Shown here: piece after piece, positions 7,266 through 16,409 of the stretch | How the letters are laid out: each line of letters opens with the position of its first letter | Position numbering within the stretch: the first letter of the stretch is position 1 | Assembly: GCF_000003605.2 (NCBI RefSeq) | Contig: NW_003156245.1 | Location: 53,894 to 71,351 of the forward strand | Reading direction: 5' to 3' | Length of the DNA: 17,458 bases | Source: Saccoglossus kowalevskii | Lineage: Eukaryota; Hemichordata; Enteropneusta; Harrimaniidae | Program-made: the position numbers and the translations under genes | The notes under the pieces: generated by a model | The model's database searches: none | The model's input: the letters and a program-made list of their open reading frames with translations, nothing else | Told to the model about the DNA's origin: nothing

Positions 7266-7522
7266 ATGTCTCTTGAACAGTCCATAAATCTGTACTCAAT
7301 GTCTAAAGGTCGGATCATTGGTATAAGTCTGAATCCTAGTATGTTGGAGCACTGGCTCTTGAGTATTCATGAGTGAACAACAACAGCAACAACAAGAAAT
7401 GTGTGACATCCAAAACATCGACCAAGGATATCAAAGAAGCAGCAACAAGAAGAGTGGAGAGGGCTGAGAAAGCTGACCTCGATCTTCACATCTGGGTTGA
7501 TGATAAATCATTTTATCATCAA
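7266..7522 (+). pseudogene. Fossil fragment of the same family as the large element at 13.3-17.5 kb
   Basis: From 7266 one frame reads SLEQSINLYSMSKG, then RIIGISLNPSMLEHWLLSIH, stop at 7374. A second frame from about 7412 reads KTSTKDIKEAATRRVER and AEKADLDLHIWVDD, stop near 7522. The first part lines up with TLEHTLNRDSKTSGG, then IVGFSNKAESVHRWILTVHY, in the large element (about 15718-15810), with the same spacing. The second matches its next segment (KDLHNNSIARDNDIV, about 15890) in position and in the K-x-x-x-x-x-x-R-x-x-R pattern. Only about 80 codons survive and the frame is broken between them. Confidence 0.6.
7497..7522. repeat. Perfect hairpin, 11-bp arms, 4-nt loop
   Basis: TTGATGATAAA, TCAT, TTTATCATCAA. 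It sits exactly at the end of the recognisable part of the element fossil. It may be a chance AT-rich palindrome or mark a break point. Confidence 0.45.
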
Positions 7523-7529
7523 TGAATTT

Positions 7530-8310
7530 TTGTTGAATACCTTGTGCCAAATAGCTGGAAGTATTATTGTCAGATCAAGAAGAAGCAATGACACACAATA
7601 ATACTGCTTTATGCTGAGCATGTATCAGTATCTGTAATTTGACACATTGTTGTTCAGTAAGCTGATGGGGCCATCATAATGGCATACATACATCGATTGC
7701 CAGATGAAATATTTATAATAGACGCTTTCACAGTAGGCTATTTTTGATTGACGATGTTGATTATAGAGCAATATTTATTCCTTTTGATATACATACATTT
7801 ATTATGAACTATATTAATCATATATTTTTGTGTTACTGACAAAAGAAAACATTAAACAGTAAAGATTAAACGTGTCATGTAAATTGCTCACTAAGAAAAA
7901 AACTATTATATTTGAAAATCATTATAATTTCAATAATTTATTTTTAGAGCGATGAATGTAGCTACAATTCTTTTATACCTAAACACAGTTTATTGTTAAT
8001 GCATATCTGAATTATATTTTGAGACACAGAAGTTGGCAAACTTTTACAATGATGCAAATTCAGCGGAATTAGTCACATGAATGACACCCTTATAGTTATA
8101 TATACAATCATCAAAGTCAATATCCAACTATGTAAATTAATAATATAAAATAATTCTTGCGCAGTATGTTCAAAACGTAATTTATATATAAGTGAAAAGA
8201 AAATTATGAGATTGTGATCCTACAAAGTATTATGCATACACATATATCATTAAAGGGCGGCAGTCGTCACGCCGCGTCGTGATCGATATGGGACTCATAG
8301 CGACGTATAC
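7530..8310. other. AT-rich non-coding DNA
   Basis: No coding, RNA or repeat feature was recognised. A short GC-richer patch at about 8256-8316 precedes the repeat copy that follows. Confidence 0.4.
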
Positions 8311-8316
8311 AACGCG

Positions 8317-8440
8317 TGTAAAAAACATTGTTTATTTACATGAAATTCGAACACGCGCTGCGCGACGACCACCGTGCTTTAACCCGAATTGTATCGAATC
8401 CATGCAAGCTATAAGACTAGCAATGACGAATTTACTTCCA
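8317..8440 (+). repeat. Diverged direct repeat, copy 1
   Basis: This segment aligns over its length with 9206-9330. Shared landmarks in order are TGTxxAAAAAC, ACGCG, CGACCACC, CTTT, AATTGTATC, AGACTxGxAA and TTACTT. Identity by eye is roughly two thirds with small gaps. The GC content is higher than the surroundings. No pol III promoter boxes or coding motif was found. Confidence 0.5.
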
Positions 8441-9205
8441 CTTCTGTGATTCTACATATCATGAACAACGAACCATGCGGGAGACATCCACGAATAGTAA
8501 GCTTTTTAAAATGACAACGAACCTCAAGGAAATTATTCTTTGATGACAAATTAAGATAAAACTATTTTAAATTTAATAACGAAACACGGCACCAGAAAGT
8601 GTTATCTGTTTTGGTGATAAAGTATTATTCATATAATTCTGTCTCAACTGAATGAATAACATGGTTGTGCAGATCAGGTGTACACGGAACAGGTTTATAC
8701 ATATTATTTCGCGAAGTGAGCTTTATCGATAACATGTGTATATAGAATTTGAAATTAATGAATTTCCAGTCAATGAGCAGCTCCATTCTGTTGGTTTGAG
8801 AAACGATGCATAGCGAAACAGCTTATTCACGATAAAACATCATCGGAATGTTGTTCAATGATAAAGCAATTGTTATTTGACATGGACTGAAAATAGTTCA
8901 ACTTTGAATAATGTTTCGAGTCACTATGACCAGCGGTGACACACGAACCGTGCCATCTTGAATCCCGCTCATCTTGCGCGTGAACTAATAACTTCCACAG
9001 TTCACACGCTTCGACGTTCTATAGTTAAGTCGGTTTTATTTTCATTCAGTCAATCAATAATGTATTCAGCTGCGCTCGCTCGCCATGCATTGCCTGCAAC
9101 ATATTATAGGTAAATTTGAACTCGCTGCGTGTTTCCCAACCATTATGAGCGACACGTTTATGCACGCGTACAAGTCGCCATTTTAAATTGTAGAGCGCGA
9201 TAGGT
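8441..9205. other. Non-coding DNA between the repeat copies
   Basis: Nothing recognised apart from slightly CG-rich patches near 8930-9140. Confidence 0.35.
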
Positions 9206-9330
9206 TGTGGAAAAACAAATGTTTTGTGTCAAAACAAGATGCATACGCGGCACAACGACCACCACCTTTTCATATAATTGTATCATGTCAACAAGGTATG
9301 AGACTGGTAACCCGTTAATGGTTACTTTCA
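9206..9330 (+). repeat. Diverged direct repeat, copy 2
   Basis: This is the partner of 8317-8440, with the same order of landmarks including CGACCACC and AATTGTATC. The minus-strand open frame at 9158-9349 overlaps it and is not supported as a gene. Confidence 0.5.
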
Positions 9331-9339
9331 GCGACGCGT

Positions 9340-10280
9340 AATGACACACAGCAAATAAACAAAGATCTTATCCAATTATACATGTTTAACAATCAAAGAC
9401 AAATTATTTATAGCTGAGATGTGATTACTTTATCGGAGTGAATTGAAGATTGTTACTCAGATATTTATTTATTTGATTTAAAAACACAGCTGTAAATTCT
9501 TATTATTTCAGAGCATGTTTTTGCATATTTTCGAAAAAATATTAGGCTTTGGAGCAAAATATAGTTTCACTGATTATTGCCATAAATAGGAAAAATATTC
9601 GGTGTAATGGAAAAAGTTTATAATATAATTTGTAATCAACACACTTCCATAAAATTAACATAAAATTAACTAAATGAAGAGACAAAACAGTAAACCTGGA
9701 ATAAATAATAATAAAATAACCATTAACATTAATATTAACTGGTCATCAAACGGTTCTTTTAACATGAATTTGCTGCATAATTATATTTTTTTATATTCTT
9801 TGAAACGAGATTAATTTTATGTAAACACCTTCCAAATATTGAGTCCAGCTTGACCATGACCATGACCATTTTATGACGTCATTACCACAGGTTATTCGCA
9901 ATAATGTATAAGGCCCCGTACCATGCACAGGAAAAGAGTACAAATATATATCTCCAAAACTACAATATTCACCTCATATTAATACAACAAAATGACAAGA
10001 TTCAAAACGGCACATTATAAGATTAATTTACAGTACATACAGAATGGAGCGGTTAATGTATGTTTCAAGACGCAAATAAAACAGCATGGTGAGACTATAA
10101 GCGTGAGACAAACGTAAATCGTAAACACTGTAAAGCAATAATCACGGTACGTTGAAACCCATAAAAAATGAACAAATAGCATAAGATACTATATATCAAC
10201 CAACATATCAAGCATATATGTCTGTTGAGCATAAATAATCCATTTTCTTCTTACGTCGACTACATCTATTGCGGAGTGTC
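9340..10280. other. AT-rich non-coding DNA with a GACCAT triplet repeat and a CRE-like site
   Basis: Three tandem GACCAT units lie at 9852-9869, and four bases later the palindrome TGACGTCA (9874-9881), the full CREB/ATF site. No coding feature was seen. If the CUB gene at 10.3-11.2 kb ends near 10285, this stretch is downstream of it. Confidence 0.4.
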
Positions 10281-10284
10281 GCTG

Positions 10285-10303
10285 TTATTGTGCTGGTTCA
10301 TTA
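10285..10303 (-). CDS. Possible terminal exon of the CUB gene
   Basis: The acceptor TGTGATTACAG at 10304-10305 joins exon B in phase 2 to a short tail, SNEPAQ, then a stop at 10287-10285. The only support is phase and acceptor quality. Confidence 0.25.
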
Positions 10304-10445
10304 CTGTAATCACAAATAACGGTAAGATTGAATAGTAGTGATTGTGATGATATAATTGTGAAGTACAATGTACAATACCAACATTGAGATACTATCGCCC
10401 AAACAATCACAATGCAGAAGCGTCAATATACTGTATATGACAATC

Positions 10446-10489
10446 AATGTTTGCTAAGACCATTCTAAGTCATGGTCTTAGCAAATATT
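10446..10489. repeat. Near-perfect hairpin, 18-bp arms, 8-nt loop
   Basis: AATGTTTGCTAAGACCAT (10446-10463) pairs with ATGGTCTTAGCAAATATT (10472-10489) at 17 of 18 positions, and the outer GACAAT/ATTGTC bases extend the stem past a bulge. The long stem with tiny loop resembles a compact palindromic element more than a microRNA precursor. It lies 3' of the last well supported CUB exon, within the candidate intron before 10303. Confidence 0.65.
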
Positions 10490-10623
10490 GTCTCAACCAA
10501 GAAATATAGAATGTAAGTAATCTAAGTCGGAATTACGCGTTTCAATAATTGTTTCCAACATGGAAATCTGTGAGCAGAAAGTATAATGAAATGGCATACA
10601 GTATGAAATGCAAATACTAGTAC

Positions 10624-10836
10624 CTGGACGTTAGGCGCAGTTCAAATCCAGTATTTTGCCGACTTTCATCACTTGTGAATACCATACGAACAGAAGGTGC
10701 GAACTATCAACGTATCGGGAATCGCTGCGCCACCGTGGTATAAATAGACGTTCTCTCCATCATCCGGGACATTGCCTACTTCACCAATCCATAAAGTGTC
10801 AAATACTGGCTCAGTGTCAAATGTCAGAAATTCAAT
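10624..10836 (-). CDS. CUB exon B (second half of the domain), frameshifted
   Basis: Acceptor CGAATTAG, 213 nt, donor CGTCCAG|GTACTA. Phase 0 reads IEFLTFDTEPVFDTLWIG, then NVPDDGENVYLYHGG and AIPDTLIVRTF. The frame then runs to a stop at about 10667. The missing end of the domain, VRMVFTSDESRQNTGFELRL then TS, follows at once in the next frame and runs to the donor. F-D-x-E, D-x-L-x-I-G, Y-x-GG, P, and V-x-F-x-SD...GF are the standard landmarks. A one-base insertion or two-base deletion near 10695 explains the break. Confidence 0.8.
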
Positions 10837-11017
10837 CTAATTCGAATCAGTGAATATATGTTAGAAGAGTTTACCTACGATCATGCAGAAAGCAAAGATG
10901 CATTATTTTTGTTTTGATATCTTGCAAAGAAATTATTTTGCATTTCGCCCTGTTTTGCTGTTTAATCCGGTTTGATCGAGATATGATCACAATTATCTAT
11001 GCAATTAGTATTTGTAC

Positions 11018-11166
11018 CTGTATGTTATATGCATTATCCTCAGTACCAATGAACCATGTACATACAACATTTATTGGGTATACTGCTGGATAATCAGGTG
11101 TGGTTACTAATATATACCCACTTTCAGGAACAGTCAATTGACTACCACATGTATCATTTGCGATAA
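11018..11166 (-). CDS. CUB exon A (first half of the domain)
   Basis: 149 nt from acceptor CATAAG (11167-11168) to donor ATACAG|GTACAA. In phase 1 it reads 49 residues with classic CUB landmarks: DTCGSQLTVPESGYI, then TTPDYPAVYPINVVC, then TWFIG and YNIQ. These are the first Cys-Gly, the G-x-I strand, the PDYP-x-x-YP turn and the second Cys before W-x-I. It ends in phase 0, matching exon B. The plus-strand lectin-like gene starts 88 bp beyond its acceptor side. Confidence 0.85.
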
Positions 11167-11254
11167 CTTATGTATTGAAAACAACAACACAGTATTAACA
11201 TGCAGTAGAGTACAAATGAAATGTAATCAGTGAAGTAAACAAGCAATTCGTGTA

Positions 11255-12008
11255 ATGTATTCCCAACACTTCATTGTAATGTTATATATTCTATCTACGC
11301 ATGTTCATTTACTTTGGCTTACCGAATCTGGATTATGGGTGAATACTGGGATTGATTTTGGTGGCTCTGTCAATGCAGATTTAACTCTGATTGGCACAAG
11401 TGATTTGTATGCAGTTGAAGTGCATTCAGGCATAATAGCTATTTGTTATACTGGAGCACAATGTGATTATAGTGGCAAAAGTAAAGGTGTGTAATTATTA
11501 CATTGTTGTTTCCATACATGCTGTGTATCTTGTAGTTGTTTAATGACATCGACATTAACTCAATGTGCAATATTGTCCAATATTGTTGGGTAGTGGAGCA
11601 TGATAATGCCGACTTACACTGACTTTGTAATATCTCTGTTACCACTTAAAACATATTTTTAATTAATACCAATTATTGGAAATAAGAGGCATAAACGTAA
11701 TTGTTTTTATTATGCAATATTTCATATTGTTCTAGAGTTTCGACTGATACGAGATTTAAGCATTTCAGATTTTTGAATATTTTAACTATTCTGCCAATAA
11801 TAACTACATCGTGATCATTATTCATTTTGTTTACTTAGGTCCAGCTACACTTCTGGTTGGAATCAACAACAATTTATACATGCGTGATAAAAGTAACAAT
11901 GAAGTCCCTATATTAGATTTCAGTGTGATTTTATATATTATGGTGATGACAGATGGTTCATTTATCGCTGTGGATACAAGTAACGAGCTAGTGGGAAAGT
12001 TACAATAA
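11255..12008 (+). CDS. Two-exon gene for a short lectin-like beta-propeller-repeat protein
   Basis: Exon 1 is 11255-11486 and exon 2 is 11839-12008, joined across a 352-bp phase-1 intron (donor AAAG|GTGTGT, acceptor TTTACTTAG). The product has about 133 residues. It begins with a hydrophobic stretch (FIVMLYIL, LLWL) that may be a signal peptide. Then come WVNTGIDFGGSVNADLTLIG, DLYAVEVHSGIIAICY and AQCDYSG, and, across the splice, GPATLLVGINNNLYMRDK, then DFSVILYIMVMTDGSFIAVD and TSNELVGK. The pattern LLVGINNNLYxR...VxxIxVMxDGSxIAVDTxNxL resembles the tandem repeats of tachylectin/tectonin-type beta-propeller lectins of invertebrates. Those proteins usually have several repeats; here only about one and a half are present, so this may be a truncated or minimal member. 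The stop codon at 12006-12008 overlaps an AATAAA (12004-12009). Confidence 0.65.
11487..11838 (+). other. Phase-1 intron of the lectin-like gene
   Basis: GTGTGT...TTTACTTAG. Both exon frames close soon after the proposed borders (TAA at 11492 in the intron), and the split Gly codon is restored only by this junction, which supports the model. The intron contains a small palindrome pair (CAATATTG at 11568 and 11578). Confidence 0.65.
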
Positions 12009-12179
12009 ATACTCTGGGATGACCTGAGAAAATACCAAACTCTTGTTGTGTGATTAGTGCAGACCACGCGAACAAAAACATTATTAGTCTAGTAGCCAAT
12101 TTGGATAAGGGCCCTAGATAATGAATTCGTGGTCCCCTCCTGGCAGCTTTATTTTGACCAGTGTACATGAAAGTACATT

Positions 12180-12460
12180 TCTTATCCTAATTATTTTTGG
12201 TGGATGCCAGAAAAATATTGAATATTTAATGAGTTATGACACTTTTGACCCTGCCCCTCATTTCATCAAAATGAATGGTTTTGTGAAAAGGCATGCTAGT
12301 GTTTATTTGTATTTTCTTCTCCTGTGGCTTCACAAGTGTTTTACCAAATCTTAATGGAGTAGTTTGAAGTTTTCTAATATACAGTTATGAAACATTAGTA
12401 ATTTAGGTCAAAGTTCACATAACTGGCGGCCATTTTGAATTTTTAGCTAACAACTACATA
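12180..12460 (+). repeat. Possible dispersed repeat, non-coding
   Basis: The stretch around TTTTGACCCTGCCCC, AAAATGAATGGTTTTGTGAAA, and then AGGTCAAAGTTCA and TGGCGGCCATTTTGAAT has the look of intergenic repeat sequence that I associate with invertebrate genomes. No second copy lies in the window. The open frame at 12121-12354 has no recognised protein motif. Confidence 0.2.
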
Positions 12461-13314
12461 TGATCTCCGATGAACACAAATGTTACCAAAACCAACCATT
12501 AAGAAATACTAACAGACGTGTTCATTATTTTTTTCATCTTGCATCTTGAAATCTACACTCAAACTATAAATTACTCTTGAGTGTGATTATTCTTCTCCAT
12601 AATAGGATCGGACTATTTCTACATTTTCGAGCATTGTCAAAGACATTATCAATACCAGGGAGTGGATAACTTGGGGTCAGTGAGATACACAGCCTTGTTT
12701 ATAGTCATGAAGCCAAGATTCCATGCAAATCTCATCTCGTAGATTTAAATATGTGGAACATAATTCTAATGAGTACGCGAATGGACGCAGATACGCGCGT
12801 TTGAACAAAATTGCGATTAATATAATTTTTCGCTCCAGGAGATTTTGATTCTTTAACCTAAACAAGGTCCATATTTTTGCACAATATTTAAACTATACAT
12901 TTTGTCATTTAATGTGATTCATAAGGATTTCTACCAACAGGGTTGATAATTGCCAAGATCGTTCAGTAGCTTTACATTCAGTTGCCTTTGTTATCTACCT
13001 TTGATAATACTCATCCAACAAGAAATCTCACCATTTCCCAGTTAGCTGGATTTTCAGTGAATACACAAAGACAATAGAAGTATATTGTAGATGATTTTCT
13101 GTATATCAGGTAGGTATTTATTTCTATTGAAAAAATGAACTGTTCACAATCTTTATATATTAGATACACATTTATAGTTAGCATTGAAGATAACAATGTT
13201 TACACAATGCTGCAAACGAAGAAGAATGTCCTAAAACATATTACACGATTTCTGCTTTGTCAGGTCTTCAGAAACCTCTGACAATTACCATACAGTCTGT
13301 GAATTACCAACAAG
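12460..13314. other. Non-coding DNA upstream of the large element
   Basis: No coding or RNA feature was recognised. A short imperfect inverted repeat lies at 13258-13283 (TGTCAG...CTGACA), 30 bp before the first ATG of the element. I looked there for a terminal inverted repeat but cannot test it because the right end of the element is outside the window. Confidence 0.35.
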
Positions 13315-13903
13315 ATGGAGGGACTCGCACCAATAGGACAAGCTTCCCCTGTTAAAAAAGCTAGAAAGTCAACAGATTGGTCAAGATGTATTTTTTGTCA
13401 AGGTAAAAGTAAAACCTTACGATGTGGTACTATTTACGGTGTGAAAAAGGTAAAAGCTGCCATAGAAATCAGGTGTGATGAAGAGCCATCAAAGCGTTGG
13501 AAGAAGATATTGACAATCTTCTTGAATATGGGACAAAATAGCACAAAGATTGTTACTCAACTTTCACGAGTCAAGAAAAGCTCAATCGCATTAAGCAGAA
13601 ACAGTCTCATCTCCATTATCGAGTTCAAGTGAACATAATCCAATTAGGTTCACTCGATCTGCTCTAGAATCTAAGTGGCAAAACTGTTTGAACTGACAAA
13701 TATACGAGATAGGTATCGACAAATCCTATGCACATTTAATGTGGAAGCACACAACTACAGGTCTGGTAGAGTAATAAGCGTCTTCTACAGCATTATGGTA
13801 CACTAATTTCCTTCCACAGACCTGAATCAAGAAACAAAAGTGAGCTTGTTTTTGCCAGTGACAGTATCACCGGAAGTCCTCAACAGAGGTTACTGCAGAT
13901 GCA

Positions 13904-15241
13904 GTGTTAAATGTTGATGCACCAGTGCTTGACATTGATGACAAGACTGCTGCTCTTATTAGAGCAGCACTTATTCTGAATGCAGAAATAAAAGAGGTAA
14001 AAGGCTTTCAGAACATACCACCAGATCCAGAAGATATTAATGTTTCTGAAATGGAGAACCAAGTAGAATCTTGCCTTTTGCTCTTTCTTCAGTGGCTGGT
14101 CGCAGGAACTAGTAATTCCAAGTTGATGGACCCTCCGATTTCTGCAGCGGACGATCGCTCTAAGCGTGTTCTTGCCATTGGTCAAGACATAGTCTATGTG
14201 ACATCTAATGGTGGCAAATATACCTCAAAACATATTGCAGTTGCTAATGCCATCGACCACATAACCCGAAGCCGAGAACTTATTACATTGCTGAATAGTC
14301 TTGGACATTGTGTATTATATGACCAATTGCTTCGAATCGAAACTTCTATGGCAGAAACACAACAGGTAACTGAAGAAGAAGTAATTGTTCCTTCCAATGT
14401 ACAGGCTGATGTGTTCACACAAATCGCTGCAGACAACAATGACTTCACTGAGGAGACTGTAGACGATAAAAATACCACACACTGTACCAATATGATAGTA
14501 ATACAGCGAAAGAGCAATAATCCATTATTATCTGGTAGTTTCATTGATAACTTTTATGTGCGTAAAAGGTCTTTAGATACAGTCAAAGAACCTAATGTGA
14601 AAATGTATTTACCGCCCCGAAGACGGCCATGCCCAGTGCTACAGTCTAAAAATGTAACCTGGTTGTCCAGAACCATGCATCCTGAGAAATTATCCCTAGA
14701 TGAAGCATGGATTCTGTTTAGAGCACTACCTACTAAACTAATAACACTTGAAACAGATGGTGATGCAGATATGAGAGAACAGCAATATATTCCTGGATGG
14801 ACTGGCTTTAACGTGAAAGCTTCCTCGCACTCGCCAGTGTTATCTGTCATAGGTTATTGCCCTGTGATCAATGCATCGCCAACACAGTATGATGTTGTGT
14901 ACACCGTGCTGGACAAAATTACTAGACATATTGGACAGACACACACTATATTAGTTTTAGACCAAGCAATTTACTGTAAAGCCATGGATGTAGTTCTTGA
15001 AAAGAAAAATGAATTTCAAAATGTTGTATTGAGAATGGGCTCATTTCATGTATTGCTTGCATTCCACGCTGTACTTGGTAAACGAATGGAATGTAGTGGC
15101 TTTGAATATATGTTGGTGGAAAGTGGAGCATTTGCAGAAGGATCAGTCCCAGGTATCATGACTGGAAGATCTTACATTAGAGCTGTGCAGGATCATAAGT
15201 TGGTGTTAGAGGCCCTTGAAAGATTATTGCATAACAATTGA
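13904..15241 (+). CDS. Intact 445-codon segment of the large element (middle domain)
   Basis: This is the longest surviving open piece. No start codon is needed at 13904; the frame is a continuation of the broken protein. It contains, in order, an acidic N-terminal stretch, a variable region (residues 150-200), PPRRRPCPVLQ (about 239), a WILFRALPT block (about 268), ILVLD with Asp at about 353 followed by QAIYCKAMD, and RMGSFHVLLAFHAVLGKRME with His at about 382. It ends with SGAFAEGSVPGIMTGRSY, RAVQDHKLVLEALERL and an in-frame TGA; the same frame goes on at once (PYKDLDENYRQSIR). The LD-Q-x-Y-x-KA and LRxGxFH signatures are the most conserved-looking part. Their biochemical role is unknown to me; a catalytic Asp is possible but not shown. 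Confidence 0.75.
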   Translation: MLNVDAPVLDIDDKTAALIRAALILNAEIKEVKGFQNIPPDPEDINVSEMENQVESCLLLFLQWLVAGTSNSKLMDPPISAADDRSKRVLAIGQDIVYVTSNGGKYTSKHIAVANAIDHITRSRELITLLNSLGHCVLYDQLLRIETSMAETQQVTEEEVIVPSNVQADVFTQIAADNNDFTEETVDDKNTTHCTNMIVIQRKSNNPLLSGSFIDNFYVRKRSLDTVKEPNVKMYLPPRRRPCPVLQSKNVTWLSRTMHPEKLSLDEAWILFRALPTKLITLETDGDADMREQQYIPGWTGFNVKASSHSPVLSVIGYCPVINASPTQYDVVYTVLDKITRHIGQTHTILVLDQAIYCKAMDVVLEKKNEFQNVVLRMGSFHVLLAFHAVLGKRMECSGFEYMLVESGAFAEGSVPGIMTGRSYIRAVQDHKLVLEALERLLHNN

Positions 15242-15877
15242 CCGTATAAAGATCTTGATGAAAATTACAGGCAGTCAATAAGATCTGCATGTACTGTTGT
15301 TCATGACTTGTTTCAAGATGATATCAGACCTGATATACCCAATGCAGTTAAAGACTTAACTAAACTTCTGGGTCCTCTTTTGCAGTTGAGAGATGCTACT
15401 GTTAAGGATAAATCATCCCAGTCACAAATGTTTTTATTCTGGTTCGAGTATATTCAAATGGTTGACATTCTTTTAGCATTCATTATAGCTGAGCGAAAAG
15501 GAAATTGGAATATGCATCTGTCATCTCTGAGATCAATGTAACTATACTTGTTTGCATTTTATAGACATAATTATTCACGATATGCTACTCTTTATTATGT
15601 ACAAATGTTGGAGCTTGACGATAGAGCACCTGGTGTCCATGAACAGTTTATGAATGGCGACTTTGTAGTTGCAAGATCCAGCCAAAGGTTTGCACAAATA
15701 CCAGTTGACCAGACACTGGAACATACATTGAACAGAGATAGCAAAACAAGTGGTGGTATTGTTGGATTTTCAAACAAGGCAGAAAGTGTTCATCGCTGGA
15801 TACTTACTGTACACTACAGAGCTGATCTTCTGTGCCATCTTAGAACAGTTCTTGAAATGAATGATGACGCAAATTGA
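15242..15877 (+). pseudogene. Continuation of the middle domain, same frame, two more stops
   Basis: The same frame as the 445-codon piece continues through TGA 15239, TAA 15539 and TGA 15875. It reads DIRPDIPNAVKDLTKLL, SQMFLFWFEYIQMVDILLAF, RHNYSRYATLYYVQMLEL, then TLEHTLNRDSKTSGG and IVGFSNKAESVHRWILTVHY. Reading frame kept while three stop codons accumulated shows point-mutation decay rather than wrong gene structure. The final block is the part shared with the fossil at 7266-7522. Confidence 0.7.
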
Positions 15878-16409
15878 AACAATAAAGATCTACACAACAA
15901 TTCAATAGCTCGAGATAATGATATTGTCTGCATGATATATAACCAGTTTGAAGAGTGGGTAAATCCATTTTCCATTGATGACCCATCCCCACTTTCAAAC
16001 ATTGCCTCAGGTTGTCAGTTGTCTGAAAAAGATTCAGAATGCCTCCTAGGATCTTGCATCCTAGGTGAAGAAGCTCTTTGTAACCTTGTACAGAATCGTC
16101 TTGCGCAAGGACAGATGTTCTTTGACAAGATTAAACGCAATAAAATACATACCTTTGCAAGCCTGAAGAAAGGTCCATTGTCCAAAAAATTGTCTACTCA
16201 AATTGTGACCCTTGCAGATAGAGAACTATTTTCCAGACATTGCTCAAAGTCGGAAATTCAGTCTGAAAGAACTTTTCAAGTATGAACTAGCCAATATACC
16301 TCTGTCAATTGCTACATCTGATCGGACACTACGTAAGATCCAGAAAGCAAATCTTTTAAATGAGATTGAACAATTTGCAAATGTACAACACAATTTCTAT
16401 CTCTGACAA

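Larger units (their letters stand above)
10285..11166 (-). pseudogene. CUB-domain gene, partial, with a frame disruption
   Basis: Two exons on the minus strand (11166-11018 and 10836-10624) encode one complete, well conserved CUB domain; a possible last exon is at 10303-10285. The protein would be extracellular, since CUB domains are disulphide-containing binding modules of secreted or membrane proteins. The first exon begins in phase 1, so at least one 5' exon is missing; I find no signal peptide or membrane exon up to 13.3 kb. The second exon has a +1-type frame change near 10695, so this copy is either dead or affected by a sequence error. The intron in the CUB domain falls at the same place and phase as in the gene at 2.3-5.4 kb, which points to duplication from one ancestor. 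Confidence 0.6.

Noticed and set aside
7374-7400. Short polyglutamine-like frame (CAA/CAG run)
   Set aside because: It arises in a frame between the two readable pieces of the fossil and stops soon; it is a simple-sequence artefact.
8317-8440. tRNA-like pol III B box (GTTCGAATT on the minus strand)
   Set aside because: The match is incomplete, there is no A box at the right distance, and it is not conserved in the second repeat copy.
9158-9349. 63-codon minus-strand open frame
   Set aside because: It overlaps repeat copy 2 and shows no domain pattern or splice context.
10656-10853. 65-codon plus-strand open frame
   Set aside because: It is the shadow of CUB exon B on the opposite strand.
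12121-12354. 77-codon plus-strand open frame with a hydrophobic end
   Set aside because: No recognisable motif, no supporting splice sites, and the DNA looks like intergenic repeat.
13011-13196. Minus-strand frame with a donor-like GTGAGA at its end, tested as a 5' exon of the CUB gene
   Set aside because: No signal peptide, membrane helix or matching phase could be supported.
13907-14850. Minus-strand open frames of 92-116 codons
   Set aside because: They are antisense shadows of the 445-codon segment of the large element.
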